64,000 nt of DNA from Henckelia pumila (Eukaryota; Streptophyta; Magnoliopsida; Lamiales; Gesneriaceae), in NCBI RefSeq assembly GCF_033568475.1, contig NC_133123.1, forward strand, positions 5,766,001 to 5,830,000. Direction: 5' to 3'. Shown piece after piece: positions 22,605 through 34,807 of the stretch (position 1 is its first letter; each line of letters opens with the position of its first letter). A model generated the notes under the pieces. The model was not told where the DNA came from. It did no database searches and saw only the letters and a list, made by a program, of their open reading frames with translations. The position numbers were made by a program, and so were the translations under genes.

Positions 22605-25600
22605 ATGGACTCGAGGCCGTCGGAAAGGAAGGGGATCGTAACGCCGCTATCGTCCCTCTTCCCGGCAGAGGAAGCCCAGAAAGCAGCGAAGCTCGTGGAG
22701 GAGAAGATTGCTGAGAGCAAACAACAGCTAAGCCAACTCAAGGGTTTCGTCGACGATAATGTTAACCTCGTAAACCTTGTACATAAACTTCCAGACGAAA
22801 TCAGCTACCATATCATGGTGAATAAAGTTGTATCTTTGATGTTTTGATATGAATTTATGTGCCCATGTATGTGATTTATTTATGTAGCTGTGTTTCTGTC
22901 TGGGTTAACAGGTTCCTTTTGGAAAGGCGGCATTTTTTCCTGGTCGATTGATTCACACCAACGAGTTTTTGGTAATTCATTTGAACTTAGCAAATATCAA
23001 TTGTTTCTTATTGTTCTTTGTATGCTATTGGATGGTTGAAATACTAATGTGTTTCTAACTTATTGATTTTCAAGTTCGACATGGCGTATTTTTACAAGGT
23101 AGAGCATATTCACAGTGTATGAGTATGAGGGCTTGATGTTCGCGTACCGCCTTAATATTTTATGCCACTATGAGCGTACAGTAGCTAGAATTAAACTTGA
23201 GAGCATTTAATTAACTCTATGATATGTCATTTTTGGGATCATTTTGTGTAACTTTGTTAAATGTGATGCAAAATTGAATTCGAAAGAAGAAAAAAAAATC
23301 ACCAATAGTTTGATAACAGACAGGATTTAGCCTTTTGTGTTTCCGGCTCCAATTTTGTTTGTTATGAACGTGATGGTTTTATGTTCAAAATTTGCATGAA
23401 TCTATAGAAACCTCATATGCATTTAAATTTATCCTGCTTCTGTACTAAATCTGGCCCTTTTCTTTTCCGGTGATGCATTTATATATCTTTGGAGTTAAAA
23501 CACTTTTGTTGATGTACAAACTTGATAATTACTATTCTTTATCCGGATGGATGTTGAAAAATCAACGTCCAAAAGGGTCTTCAGGAATTTTCGTAATAAA
23601 GCAAGTAAAATAATTTTAGTCCAATCCTCCCATTTGATTTGATGGTTTTGAACTCTTACTGTCTCCTAGTTCGATTTGATATTTAAGCATTCTTCAGGTT
23701 CTTTTAGGAGATGGTTACTATGCTGATAGGACATCCAAACAAACAGCTGAGATTTTGAAAAGACGAGGCAAGGCCTTGGAGTCTCAAGTTGAGTCTCTAA
23801 AGGCTATTATGCAGAACCTAATCACCGAGGCTTCATTCTTTGGCGCTACAGCTTTCGAGTCGGCAGTAAGTTGTTAACTTTTTTACTTCATCTTCTCTTG
23901 TTTTCTGGTTTGGGAATCTGACCTCTGTTAATTCTGAATACTGCACAGAGAGAAACATGAGATAAATAGTATTAGTGTTTTCGAAGCAAGTGTTTTAGGC
24001 ACACATTTGAGCAAAGTGTTTTCGAAGCAAGTGTTTTAGGCGCACATTTGCGTTCCTTGGATCCTTACTCTTTTGGTGAAATGTTTGATAGGACGGTCTA
24101 GTAGATATACGGGAAGATTATGAAGAAGGTTCTTCTGAGCCATCACCTACCGCAGGCAGGTTCTGTTTTCTCAAAAGTTGTTATCACGTCTTACAATGAA
24201 GCTATTGAGCTTGGTGACTAAAACTATTCACAGGTCGCTTTTTCAGTGAAGGACCAACAGTTTTGATGTATTTTCACATTTCTCTTTCTGTTAATCTGAA
24301 GCTTCTGCCTCTGCCTTGTATTTTATCAAAAGAAAGGAAGGTGGAGCATACAAACTTGTGTGTTTGTGTGGATTCTTATCATCTTGTTGGCACCAGAACA
24401 TTTATTGTTGGAATACATTCTTTGTAATAGCTATTGTTGTGAAAAGAGGCAAATTCTTTTCCGACACCCTTTGCTATGAGATTGGTAGGAAAGAGAACAG
24501 AAGAAGAATTTGTTCTTAACAATATGGATCCAAACTCGCCAAACATGCTATGGAAACATTGCATCTGAAAGCATATTTATACATTTCATGTTGGTGCAGT
24601 ATTTGTTCAAAACACAGAAAAACATGTTTTGTCATGAAGTGGAGGTTAAGTTTCGAAATAATGCAAATCGTTATTTGCTGCAATCTGGTAACTTGGCTGA
24701 GAATTGGACACATTTTACTATTGGTTTGGAGGTTGTAGCTCTTTACTATTGGTTTGGAGGTTGTAGCTCATGATTCATCGTTTCTCAAATATCAGAGGAA
24801 AAATCCTCTACTCATTCCGTCGAGGGGGATGACACAAAAGCTAAAGTTGAAGATGAAGAATATGCACGATTATTCTCACGGATCGCTGAACTGGAAAAGG
24901 AAGAGGAAGAAGCAGAACAAGCCAATGAATATGAGGAGGATGAGCGAATACAAAATGTGCTAGATAACAGTATCAGTCCATTTTCTATCGACCAAGTTAG
25001 TTCACAGGTACAAGTGAGTGATGCCTTAGGTTGTACTATTGACCTAATCAACATGAATTACTAAGTCCTTGTGTAATAGTGTATGATTCCAGTCATTGTT
25101 TTTATTCAGGCTAAAACTTCAGAGGAGATACCAGTGTCTAAAGGTAAACTTAATACACAAAACTGTAAGCTTAGTGATGGCATCATTTATCTTAATACTA
25201 TTTACTTAACACGCTATGTGCTAATATGCCAATTCAAAATTTACATTCGAAGTGAGGAATTTGATGTTTTTCGCAGTTCCTACTTTTGTTTGAGTTTGCA
25301 CATTTATTTCTAATAACTTCATTGGTTTGTGCGATAATTCTCCTCCTCCACCTCTTCTTCCTTGCCCTTATGGAATAGGTAGAATCAGTTCAAAGCAATT
25401 CTTTTTCTTTTATAGTAGCTTGCAGTACACTTTCTGGATAGTACTTATTTAATAGTTGTGGCCCAATATTGTTTTTGTTCTCCCTAATCTATCGTGCTTC
25501 CATTAACTTCTGTTTGGTTGAAACAAGTGCCACCTACTTGGAAATAAAATATTGTATATCGCAAGAATACTTTTAACATCAGGCCCGTTGTTTTTATCCA

Positions 25601-26725
25601 ATGGCTTCTGAAAATTGTAAACTCTTGAACTTTAGATTAAATGAAGCGCAATGAAGTCAGTTTAGGGTGGTAACTGTGCCTACAATGTTTATTTGCAATT
25701 TGGGCAGATCTGGACAGAGGCCTGGAAATATTCCGTTTTAGTTCTTTTAGCTAAATCAGTAACTATATAATCTGTTCGTGTCAAGATTAGGCATCCAAAC
25801 TTTATTGATGAGTAGTTTTCTTATAAGAAAAATATTATCTATCCGCAGTTGGATTTTCGTTTTACGAGACAACTTGAGTTTGTTTGTTTGTTTTTTTATG
25901 CTAGATAGCTTGAGTATTTGAAAATGTTGAAAGGCATCTGGATCCATGATAAGTTCTGAATTTTCGAAGATGAGTCTTTTGTGTTCCTTTTTACTGGCAT
26001 AAGTGAAGTTACGGATATACACATTGTGGAGTAAAGTTGACTGTTTTAATGATAGATATGTATTTCAGACCCATTTTGATTGTCTACACTAGTGTTTTGT
26101 GCTATTTGAACTCTACTCAGCTCATGCAGACTTAGATGGATCTTCGCATGGGAGTTATCCATCTGTCAACAGCAGTGTGACGACTAAGGCTTCAGAGGTT
26201 CTTGAAGTAAAGGAGAAAGTTCAAGCTCCTGTTGCTGCCAGTAACATGGTATGTTTTGTTTCTTATCTTTATACCAGTGCAATTCTGGTCTTTATTGAGT
26301 TTCCCATCAATTTCTTGGTGTTTTTGAACAACATGTCACATGGTATTGTCGGAATGAGATTGCTGCTCTGTCAACTTTTGGTTTCACCGAAACTGCAACT
26401 TTTAAGTTGTAGAATGAGTTGTTTCTTATCTTTATACACATTGTGAATCTTTTTTATAATGCTTCTTCGTATCCTGCCTGCTGTTTAATCGAAGCACATT
26501 TCCATTACAATCATACCTTGCCCGCTGTGGAACCCAAGCACATATCCATTACAAGCATACCGTCAACACAAGCTACTCTACTGATTTTGTTTGTTTCTTC
26601 TGGAACAGGCCTTTACTGGTTCAATTGTAGAGCATACTCATAACATAAGAAAGAATTCAACTGCAGAGGTGGCTGGTGCACCGAACTCCAAACCTGTTTC
26701 AAGGTTTAAGCTTCAGCGGAAGTAG
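22605..26725 (+). CDS. URI1: URI / unconventional prefoldin-like protein (8 exons)
   Basis: Exons: 22605-22817, 22912-22971, 23698-23865, 24092-24155, 24796-25007, 25110-25143, 26130-26248, 26609-26725; 328 residues. The N-terminal part (about 25-135) is an alpha-type prefoldin: a helix (AAKLVEEKIAESKQQLSQL), then PFGKAAFFPGRLIHTNEFL and LLGDGYYADRTSKQT, then a second helix (LKRRGKALESQVESL). The middle is an acidic helix (RIAELEKEEEEAEQ). The C-terminus ends PVSRFKLQRK, matching the conserved end of URI proteins. In the family, URI binds RNA polymerase subunit RPB5 and R2TP/prefoldin-like chaperones and helps polymerase assembly. Reading frame is kept through exon 4 to 5 only if the intron uses a GC donor (24156). 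Exon 5 could instead end at 25013. The gene symbol is by family resemblance. Confidence 0.8.
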
Positions 26726-27848
26726 CGAAAGATTTGGAGATCTGCAACTTTGTTCGAAGTTAGAACATCCATCGTACTAGATGTTTCCCTATCAAGCTTT
26801 GGGAAACCTACTCTCTTGAGTCCTCCAAGCATGACTGTACTTGCGGATTGTGATAAAAACCTATTTTCTCAGTTTGAAGTAATTAATCCGATTTGCTTGG
26901 TAAATTTATTGGGTATTCTGTAAACAATTTCAAAGCCTAATGATTGGCAGTATAGGACACTCCAATACAAAAGTGATGATCAAAGAAAAATATTATTTAA
27001 GCTAGGTTAAATACTCATTGGTTCAAATTTGACTCTGTATTCCTTGTGTTTTGATGCAAACTGGGAAAAAAGGTTAAGTTGGCTTGAAAATCTCTTTGTT
27101 AGGTGACTTCTCCATTTAATGAAACATGTGAATTGCCTTTTTTTTGTTTTGTTTTGTTTTTTACTAATGTTAAATAGAAAACATTTATGAAGAAATTTTG
27201 ATACAATTAATAATTTTCGATGTGGATACCCATTTCCTTATATTCAGTATCAAACAAATTATTTTTATAACCATTTATATATAAAAATTAAAAAAACATC
27301 TATAAAATTATTCTTGGCAAACTAAATTGATCTTGTTATATAAACTTTTGGGAATTTTAAAATGGAAAACATAATAATATAATTTATTTATGAAAGTAAC
27401 TGACTGTATCTGTCATATTTATATGTTAACGTGATTAAAAAAGAATTTAAAAATTCACCTTTAAGAGTAATAATTATTAATTAGAGAAGAAAAAACATTC
27501 CAATTAATCCTTTGACCACGAACATTAGGGATTATTGAAGGAGCACATAGTAATGTATTAAGTATAATTAATTAGTAGTTAATTAGTAGTAAAAAGAGTA
27601 GACCATTGGTTCAAAGAAAAAAGAACGCCTCTTCAATATTTAAAAACATAAATAAATTAAATTAAATCCCCTGAAATGTTTTAATTCCAAAAAAAGTTAA
27701 AAGAAAAACATAAACTTCAGTAACTCCAGTTTGACTACTTGTTTAAGCATAAATACTCATAAAACTTAAAGTGATTAAAATAGAAGGCCAAAAGTATGGC
27801 AATAAATACCATCTCTCTCCCTCTCATGTGATTCATACAATATACCAA
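26726..27848. other. Spacer between the URI-like and phytocyanin genes
   Basis: AT-rich, no gene recognised. The first part is the URI 3' UTR; the last 150 bp are the phytocyanin promoter. Confidence 0.65.
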
Positions 27849-27857
27849 TATAAATAG
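27849..27857 (+). promoter_or_regulatory. TATA box of the phytocyanin gene
   Basis: TATAAATAG, about 150 bp before the ATG at 28000. A CA-rich presumed start region (ACACACATCTCATTCACATC) follows about 30 bp downstream. Confidence 0.7.
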
Positions 27858-27999
27858 GCCAAGAGAGTACACACATCTCATTCACATCAGTAACCCTTTA
27901 AAGCATTCCTTTGTTTTCCCTCTCTTTGCAATTTGCATATTAGTTATTTGATTCTAATAACATTATATTATCATCATATACTAAATTCTTAAGCTAGAG

Positions 28000-29452
28000 A
28001 TGGTGTTTAGGATGATCAGCTTTGTGGTTGCAATTTTATTGGGATTTTTGTGTTCTTCTCATGCTCGTACATTCTATGTTGGTGAAGACGAAGGTTGGGT
28101 TGTGGATCCATCTGAATCGTACAACCATTGGGCTAAAAGAAATCGTTTCCAAATCAATGACATCCTTGGTACGTAGCTCCAATACATACACATATTGTCT
28201 TAATTCTTGCTAGATATCAATACATGAATACTATTGCCTCAAAGTGAAACTAATAATGTATGTAATTTTGCATTCAGTGTTCAAATACAAGAAAGCAGAC
28301 GATTCAGTCCTTGTTGTAAGAAAAAAAGATTACAAAAGATGCAACAAAGATGATCCCATTAAGCTTATCAAGGATGGGAACACAATGTTCAAGTTGACAA
28401 GATCAGGGACATTCTTCTTTATCAGTGGCCATGCACAAAACTGTGAGAAAGGTCAAAAGTTCATTGTTCAAGTCATTTCTGATCGTCGAGGCAACATAAA
28501 CCACGCTGCTCCACCGCTTCCTCCGCCTTCTCCTCCACCTGCGGCGAAGCCTCCCACTCACATGTCACCGGTGAAACCACCTTCCCACTCTCCATCCCCA
28601 TCTCAGAATGCTCCTGCCCCCAAGTCCCCGTCTCCATCTCCATTGGCCAAAACCCCAAAACACGCCCCGTCACATGTGCCATCATCTTCACCCAAGAAAG
28701 CTCCTGCCCAAGCTCCAAATTCATCAGCCAAAGCTCCATCACACGTGCCGCCAATGTTATCACCCAAGAGAGCTCCGACTCAAGCTCCAACTTCATCAGC
28801 CAAAACCCCATCCCACGCACCACCAAAGGCATCACCCTCTCATTCACTACCGCCATTTTCGCCTAAGAAAGCTCCAACTCCATCAGCCAAAGCCCCAACA
28901 CACGCCCCACCAATGGTTTCCCCGTCTCATTCCCCGTCACCATCTTCACAAAGAAAAGCTCCAACTCCATCAGCTGTAAGCCCATCACACCCGCCCCCAG
29001 CGATATCACCCTGTCATCCCCAAACAACATCGTCCCCCGACAAAGCTCCTGCTCAGTCTCCAACCGCATCAGCCAAATCCCCTGCACACGCCCCGTCAAT
29101 GGTACCTTCATCTCATTCTCAACCGCCATCTTCGTCCAAGAAAGCTCCAATACAAGCTCCAGCCAAGACTCCATTACACTCACCTTCGACACCATCATCG
29201 CCTCATTCTCCATCATCATCTTCACCCAAGAAAGCTCCTGCTAAAGCTCCAACCCACTCACAAACTCCAACCGAAGCCCCGTGTCATTGTCCATCATCAT
29301 CTTCACCTAAGATAGCTCCAACACCTTCTTCACCATCTCCGAAGAATAACAATGGCGCTCCCGAGCCTGCTGCAAAGAAACACCACCTTGCACCATCACC
29401 TCTGGCATCCCCAAACATTGATCCTGCGTCTGCATCAGATTTCAGTGCTTAA
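28000..29452 (+). CDS. Early nodulin-like phytocyanin with long Pro/Ser-rich tail
   Basis: Two exons, 28000-28168 and 28278-29452, joined in phase 1; 447 residues. Residues 1-23 are a signal peptide ending SSHA. A phytocyanin domain follows (about 24-120) with YVGEDEGWVV, NHWAKRNRFQIND, FKYKKADDSVLVV and SGHAQNCEKGQKF. Cys78 and Cys112 should form the usual disulfide. Copper-ligand positions lack the stellacyanin His/Cys/His set, as in early nodulin-like proteins, so copper binding is unlikely. Residues about 127-430 are Pro/Ser/Ala/Lys-rich with repeated SPKKAP, APTPSAKAP and SPSHSP units, likely Hyp-O-glycosylated like arabinogalactan proteins in the cell wall. The C-terminus (ASPNIDPASASDFSA) has no hydrophobic GPI-signal tail, which most family members have. 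Long antisense frames across the tail are low-complexity shadows. Confidence 0.9.
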
Positions 29453-29933
29453 TTATCTCTGCTCCAGCCTCCAGGGGTCTTCAGTTCTGCAGTTACCATA
29501 ATTAATTTCCATGTTTTTTATTTGATGAATTTGCTTTAGTTTGTCATTCGTAGTTTTATCTCCACTTTCGGTTAATTGATGTTCTTTTTTCAATTGATTC
29601 AACTTCTTGTTGTTGGTTCATGTTTGTTTATTTTTAAATATCAATCAATTAAACAATGTCGCTAAGGGTTCTTTGTCATTGATTATCGCCTAGAGAAGTA
29701 ACACCCAATCAATTATTTTCATCAATTAACAACTTTAGATCATTTATATTATGAATTCTACAAATTATAAGGAAAATAAAAATTGTATCTTATCAATGTA
29801 ATTATCATAAAAAAAAAATTAGGATAATGGCGAATAAAATAATTAATACTTTAAGTTAGAAATAGAATAATAATGCATCTCAACATTTTTGTGTTGCGAG
29901 TTTTTAAGGTTAAATAGCATTAGAAAGTGCAGC
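29453..29933. other. Spacer between phytocyanin and PPR genes
   Basis: It holds the 3' UTR of the phytocyanin gene and the AT-rich PPR promoter. No clear TATA box and no extra gene. Confidence 0.6.
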
Positions 29934-31151
29934 ATGAAACAAACAATGAGTTACAGATTGAAACTTCTTCAGCCAATCTGCAGATCCGCCATTCTCCTTC
30001 CAAGATTGAATCTTTCTCTATTCTTCTTCCGCCAATTTTCATCCCATTTAAGCGATAAGCGTTGTGTTCCTCCCGATCTCCTTAGCCACAAAGACTGGCT
30101 GAGCCAGCCTCAAGTCATCAGGATTTTCAATCAAATCAAAGACCCCGATCTCATCCTCCCACTCTTCATTCAGCTCTCCAACCGCAAAGACTACAATCCC
30201 AACGAATCCATTTACTCTACGGTCATCAATAAGCTCTCAGCTGCCGGTGACTTTGATGGGGTCGAAACTATCATGCAAAGAATCAAGCTTGAGAGGAGAT
30301 GTCGACTTTCTGATGCGTTGTTTCGTGATGTTATCAAGATTTACGGCCATTCTGCTGGTAGGATAAACAAAGCCGTCGAAACCCTCTTCGATATGCCAAA
30401 TTACAAGTGCTGGCCAAGCGTGGTCACGTTCAATTGCGTGTTGAATCTGCTGGTTTCGACGAAGAAATTTGAGACCATTCATGAGGTGTACGCACGTGCT
30501 CCGAGCTTGTGCGTGGAGGTTGATGCCTGTTGCCTGAATATCATCATAAAAGGGCTGTGTGAGTGCGGGAAGATCGAGGCTGCCCTCAATGTGCTCGATG
30601 AATTTCCTAAGCAGAAATGCGTCCCTAACGTGAGATCCTTTTCGACAATAATGCATGGCTTGTGCGAGCTTGGTCGAGTGGATGAGGCATTTGGTTTGTT
30701 GGATAGGATGGAATCAGAGGGGGTGGAGGTGGACGCAATTGTGTTTAACACATTGATCCTAGGACTAAGAAAACAAAAGAGATTTCGAGAAGGGATTGAA
30801 CTTTTCAACACAGCTATGGTCAAGGGATGCAAGCCGAATCCCGGAACTTATCAAGAGGTGTTGTATTGTTTTCTTGATGCAAAGTGCTTTCTTGAAGCTA
30901 AGAATTTTATGCAAAAGATGATTGAGAAGGGAATAAATCCGAGCTTTGAATCTTACAAGTTGGTGATAAAGGGATTTTGTTGTCAGAATCTGGCGGAAGA
31001 TGTGGAATGGTCATTGAAGGAAATGGTAAGGCATGGATTTGTGCCAAAAATGGGAATGTGGAAACAAATTGTTAGGTGTGTTTTATCTACCGGGGTTGGC
31101 ATCGATACTAGATGTGTGTGTGTCTATTTTGATGAGATAATCGGAAAATAG
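29934..31151 (+). CDS. P-class pentatricopeptide repeat protein, probably mitochondrial
   Basis: Intronless, 405 residues from the ATG at 29934. An upstream in-frame TTG at 29889 is not a credible start. The first 40 residues are basic and hydrophobic (SYRLKLLQPICRSAILLPRL), ending in RQFSSHLS, typical of a mitochondrial presequence. From about residue 88 come tandem 35-residue helical hairpins of P type, for example SVVTFNCVLNLLVSTKKFETIHEVY, CCLNIIIKGLCECGKIEAALNVL, RSFSTIMHGLCELGRVDEAFGLL, and IVFNTLILGLRKQKRFREGIELF. There are no E or DYW extensions, so no editing deaminase. It resembles the Arabidopsis At3g14580 type from memory. Such proteins bind organelle RNA one base per repeat, to stabilise or process it; the target cannot be read here with confidence. 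Confidence 0.9.
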   Translation: MKQTMSYRLKLLQPICRSAILLPRLNLSLFFFRQFSSHLSDKRCVPPDLLSHKDWLSQPQVIRIFNQIKDPDLILPLFIQLSNRKDYNPNESIYSTVINKLSAAGDFDGVETIMQRIKLERRCRLSDALFRDVIKIYGHSAGRINKAVETLFDMPNYKCWPSVVTFNCVLNLLVSTKKFETIHEVYARAPSLCVEVDACCLNIIIKGLCECGKIEAALNVLDEFPKQKCVPNVRSFSTIMHGLCELGRVDEAFGLLDRMESEGVEVDAIVFNTLILGLRKQKRFREGIELFNTAMVKGCKPNPGTYQEVLYCFLDAKCFLEAKNFMQKMIEKGINPSFESYKLVIKGFCCQNLAEDVEWSLKEMVRHGFVPKMGMWKQIVRCVLSTGVGIDTRCVCVYFDEIIGK

Positions 31152-31266
31152 AGCACCTGAAGTCTTGATTTTGGAGGGCTAGCCACTAGCGTTAAGAGCT
31201 GATAATACAAATCATTTATCTTTGTGGATGGATTTTGTGGACAGACTTGAAGAAATCATAAACCAT

Positions 31267-31485
31267 CTAAATTATATGATTCTCTTGACACCACTCCTCT
31301 TCGATTTCAGAGAGCAAGCAGTTATCTGTAATGGGATAGTATTGGCCAACTTCAGACTCAAACTGAAGCTTCTGCTTGAAGATTCTTATGAGTTTCCCAA
31401 GAGTTTGCATGAGTTTGGATGAAGGTATTCTCCATGCTCCAGTTAACGACTTGGCTTGCAACAAAAAAAGAAAAAAATATGACAT
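31267..31485 (-). pseudogene. Possible exon remnant, unrecognised
   Basis: A minus-strand open frame of good codon texture containing SLTGAWRIPSSKLMQTL and VGQYYPITDN lies 115 bp past the PPR stop. It follows an acceptor-like TTTTGTTGCAAG. I do not recognise it and see no partner exons, so it may be a gene remnant or chance. Its mixed composition is unlike the AT-rich flanks. Confidence 0.3.
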
Positions 31486-32130
31486 ATTTTACCCCATTTT
31501 CCACAAATAAAAATTATAGTCAAGAGAACCGCGGAGTAGAAAGTTATGCATTCAATAGTTATGGTAATTTTTTTGGCCAAAAATGAACCGTCCGTTTTAA
31601 GCCTTTATTTTGGTTTGTTTACAGAAAATATAATGCGTGTGAGATGCGGCCAGGAACAATTATGTTCCCACCCAAATCCCAATTCTCCCATTGTTCTAAA
31701 AAGTGCAAAAAAGTATGCATGAAGACTGAAGAACTATTAACTATTAAGTGTGAAGCATGAAGAAAAAATTTTAATCCAGACAAAAGAGAGAGAGAAAAAA
31801 GGTCAACTTTTAAGGTTTCACTGTCCTAAACCTAAGGTTGACCAAATTATGATTAAGATTTATGCGAGGAAGAAACGCAAAAATCCGCGAGTTGAACATG
31901 AGATTTTAAAATAAAATTTTAATTCAAATTTTTATAATTTTCATTATTTTTTTATATGAATTATTAAATATTAAATATTTGTTCGCATAAAATTTTTTAA
32001 ACAAAACCCCTTAAACAAAGATAAGAAAATATTTTTAATGGTTGCTCTTGATAGTAAAAATATTCAAAGGTTCATATATTTATTTCTGAAAATTTTGTAA
32101 GTTTATGATTTCTTTGATCTATCGATTTCG

Positions 32131-32178
<48 letters not shown>

Positions 32179-32214
32179 TTAAATTACAATAAAAACTAAA
32201 CATTTTTTTATTTA
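31486..32214. other. AT-rich spacer
   Basis: No gene seen. An (AT)n run spans 32137-32172 just before the Helitron boundary. Confidence 0.6.
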
Positions 32215-34481
32215 CTAGTAAAAAGCACGTGCGACGTGAGTACACATAATCAATTTATAATTTGTGGGTCATATCACTCAAAGTTATAATCATTTTTTAA
32301 GAATGTATTTCCTGAAATTAAAATTCATCTCTCCTTAATATATATGATAATATTTTAGTTTGATTAAAAAATAATTTAAAATTTCCTAAAAAATATAGGT
32401 GTTACCTAAATTTCATAAATTTAGTCCTAATAATATGTAAGATGATGTTTTCTATCCGTATATTTTTTAAAACACATTTTTTATAGTTGTAAATATGAAT
32501 TAAGATTTAGAAATAGTTCTTTTCTAGAATTCAAAAATCATGTTCATTTTTTTAAGCTACTCAAAAAATTTAAAATTTAAATTTAATTTTATTATTAATT
32601 GTGTATCTCAAATTAATTTGAATGTTCAAATCATACTACGAATGATAAACAATTTAAATATTCAAATTTTGTCATTTTCATCGTAACCACTTGGACATCC
32701 GATCCATTCCTCTGTTTTATTACGTGTCTTCTTATTTGAGTAAACGCAATTAGTTTCGCGTCATCTTTGATATCAATGAATTCATGTGCTGGTTGTTCGG
32801 ATATTTTCTCATCTTATTTCTTATTTATAGATTTTGGTGAATTTTTCTTTTTTTTTTTCTTCGGTGTCATTTGCTCTCTTGACGTTTTAGCTAGTTTCGA
32901 AGATTTTTTGCCATGATATTTGCAATCCTTACTTGACAATACAGAGAGACGCTTCTTCTTTAATTTTTACTAAGTTATTTATCCATCTTAAAAGGGCAAA
33001 GTCGATAATTCACAATCGTAAAATTTTGCCCTTTTATTCACTCTTTTAGATATGTATAGATATAGATATCATGTAATTTACAATCATGTATCAATTTTGA
33101 ATTGTGAAAAAAAAACATTTTATATAATTGATCTAATATTTTATTCACACAATCAAAAAAATGTCATTGTATATATTATTCATATTTTAGTTGTAGAAAA
33201 CACCATTTTAACCAATTAAATGTCAATAATAAAGGCCAAATAAAAAGATATATGAAACCATTATCAGGCACTAATTAATGCCCTATAAAAATTTACTTAT
33301 ATGTCCTTACACAAAATGTACTATGTGTATTGTATATTACTTTTATATCCCTATGTATATTTATTAGGAATACATGGCAAGAGAATAAAAGGGCAAAGTC
33401 GATAATTCACCATCATAAAACTTTGCCCTTTTATTCACTCTTTTAGATAGGTATAGATTATTCACAAAATCAAAAAAATTTCCTTGTATATATTATTCAT
33501 ATTTTAGTTGTAAAAAACACCATTTTAACCAATTAAATGTCAATAATAAAGGCCAAATAAAAAGATATATGAAACCATTATGAGGCACTAATTAATGCCC
33601 TATAAAAATTTACTTATATTTTCTTACACAAAATGTACTATTTGTATTGTATATTACTTTTATATCCCTATGTATATTTATTAGGAATACACGGGCAAGA
33701 GAATAAAAGGGCAAAGTCGATAATTCACAATCGTAAAATTTTGCCATTTTATTCACTCTTTTAGATAGCTCTTTTAGATAGGTATAGATTAAATGTCAAT
33801 AATAAAAGCCAAATAAAAAAATATATAAAACCATTATGAGGCACTAATTAATGTCCTATAAAAATTTACTTATATGTACTTACACAAAATGTACTATGTG
33901 TATTTTATATTACTTTTATATCCCTATGTATATTTATTAGGAATACACCGGCAAGAGAATAAAAAGAGCAAAATCGATAATTCACAATCGTAAAACTTTG
34001 CCCTTTTATTCACTCTTTTAGATAGATATAGATATAGATTATTCACAAAATCAAAAAAATGTCCTTGTATATATTATTCATATTTTAGTTGTAGAAAACA
34101 CCATTTTAACCAATTAAATGTCAATAATAAAGGCCAAATAAAAAGATATATGAAACCATTATGAGACACTAATTAATGCACTATAAAAATTTACTTATAT
34201 GTTCTTACACAAAATGCCATTTTATTCACTCTTTTAGATAGGTATAGAACTTTTATATCCCTATGTATATTTATTAGGAATACATGGGCAAGAGAATAAA
34301 AGGGCAAAGTCGATAATTCATAATCGTAAAACTTTGCCCTTTTATTCACTTTTTTAGATAGGTATAGATATAGATTAGGAATACATGGACAAAAAAATAA
34401 AAGGGCAAAGTCGATAATTCACAATCGTGAAACTTTGACCTTTTATTCATTGTTTTAGATAGATATAAATATAGATATAGA
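32215..34481 (-). mobile_element. Helitron with six tandem copies of its 5' terminal region
   Basis: Read on the minus strand, the 3' end is CACGT-CGC-ACGTG, a short T-rich spacer, then CTAG followed by T (plus coordinates 32215-32245). The 5' end is TCTATATCTATATTTATATC (ending 34481), continuing into CTAAAA...GAATAAAAGGGCAAAG-type sequence. That 5' block, an inverted GGGCAAAG...CTTTGCCC stem plus GATAGGTATAGAT, recurs at about 32994, 33391, 33709, 33965, 34302 and 34403 (plus coordinates). Between most copies lies an internal segment of up to about 300 bp that is nearly identical from copy to copy (ACCATTTTAACCAATTAAAT, CACTAATTAATGCCCTATA). No helicase frame is present. Confidence 0.75.
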
Positions 34482-34807
34482 TACTTTGTAAAACTTGAAA
34501 CTGGTGTGCTCCATGGTTTCGCTCTCTCTTTTTTGGGTATCCTCGTTCGCAACAAATACAAACCAAACAAACAATCACAAAGTTGGAGCACAGTACAAGG
34601 TGCGATTGCTGACGCTGTCTCCTTCTAATCACATCACTCCACTTCATCATACACCATTCCCACTCCCCATCGCGACAAATTCCACGCATAAATCATTAAA
34701 AAGAATGCACTTCACCGATTAAAAAATTCGGCCCAACCCATCGTCACATTGATATTGTCGTCGATTCGCGTTATTAAATTGAAATCCTACCTTTTTCTCA
34801 ACAAGAA
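34482..34807. promoter_or_regulatory. Promoter and 5' leader region of the ETHE1-type gene
   Basis: The 326 bp between the Helitron end and the ATG hold CACATCACTCCACTTCATC and other pyrimidine-rich stretches but no canonical TATA box. Any older promoter elements further upstream have been displaced by the Helitron. Confidence 0.4.

Noticed and set aside
28473-29225. Long antisense frames in the phytocyanin gene
   Set aside because: They mirror the low-complexity Pro/Ser repeat on the sense strand and have no start context or motifs.
29889-29933. Upstream extension of the PPR protein
   Set aside because: It would start at TTG; the first ATG at 29934 gives a normal mitochondrial presequence.
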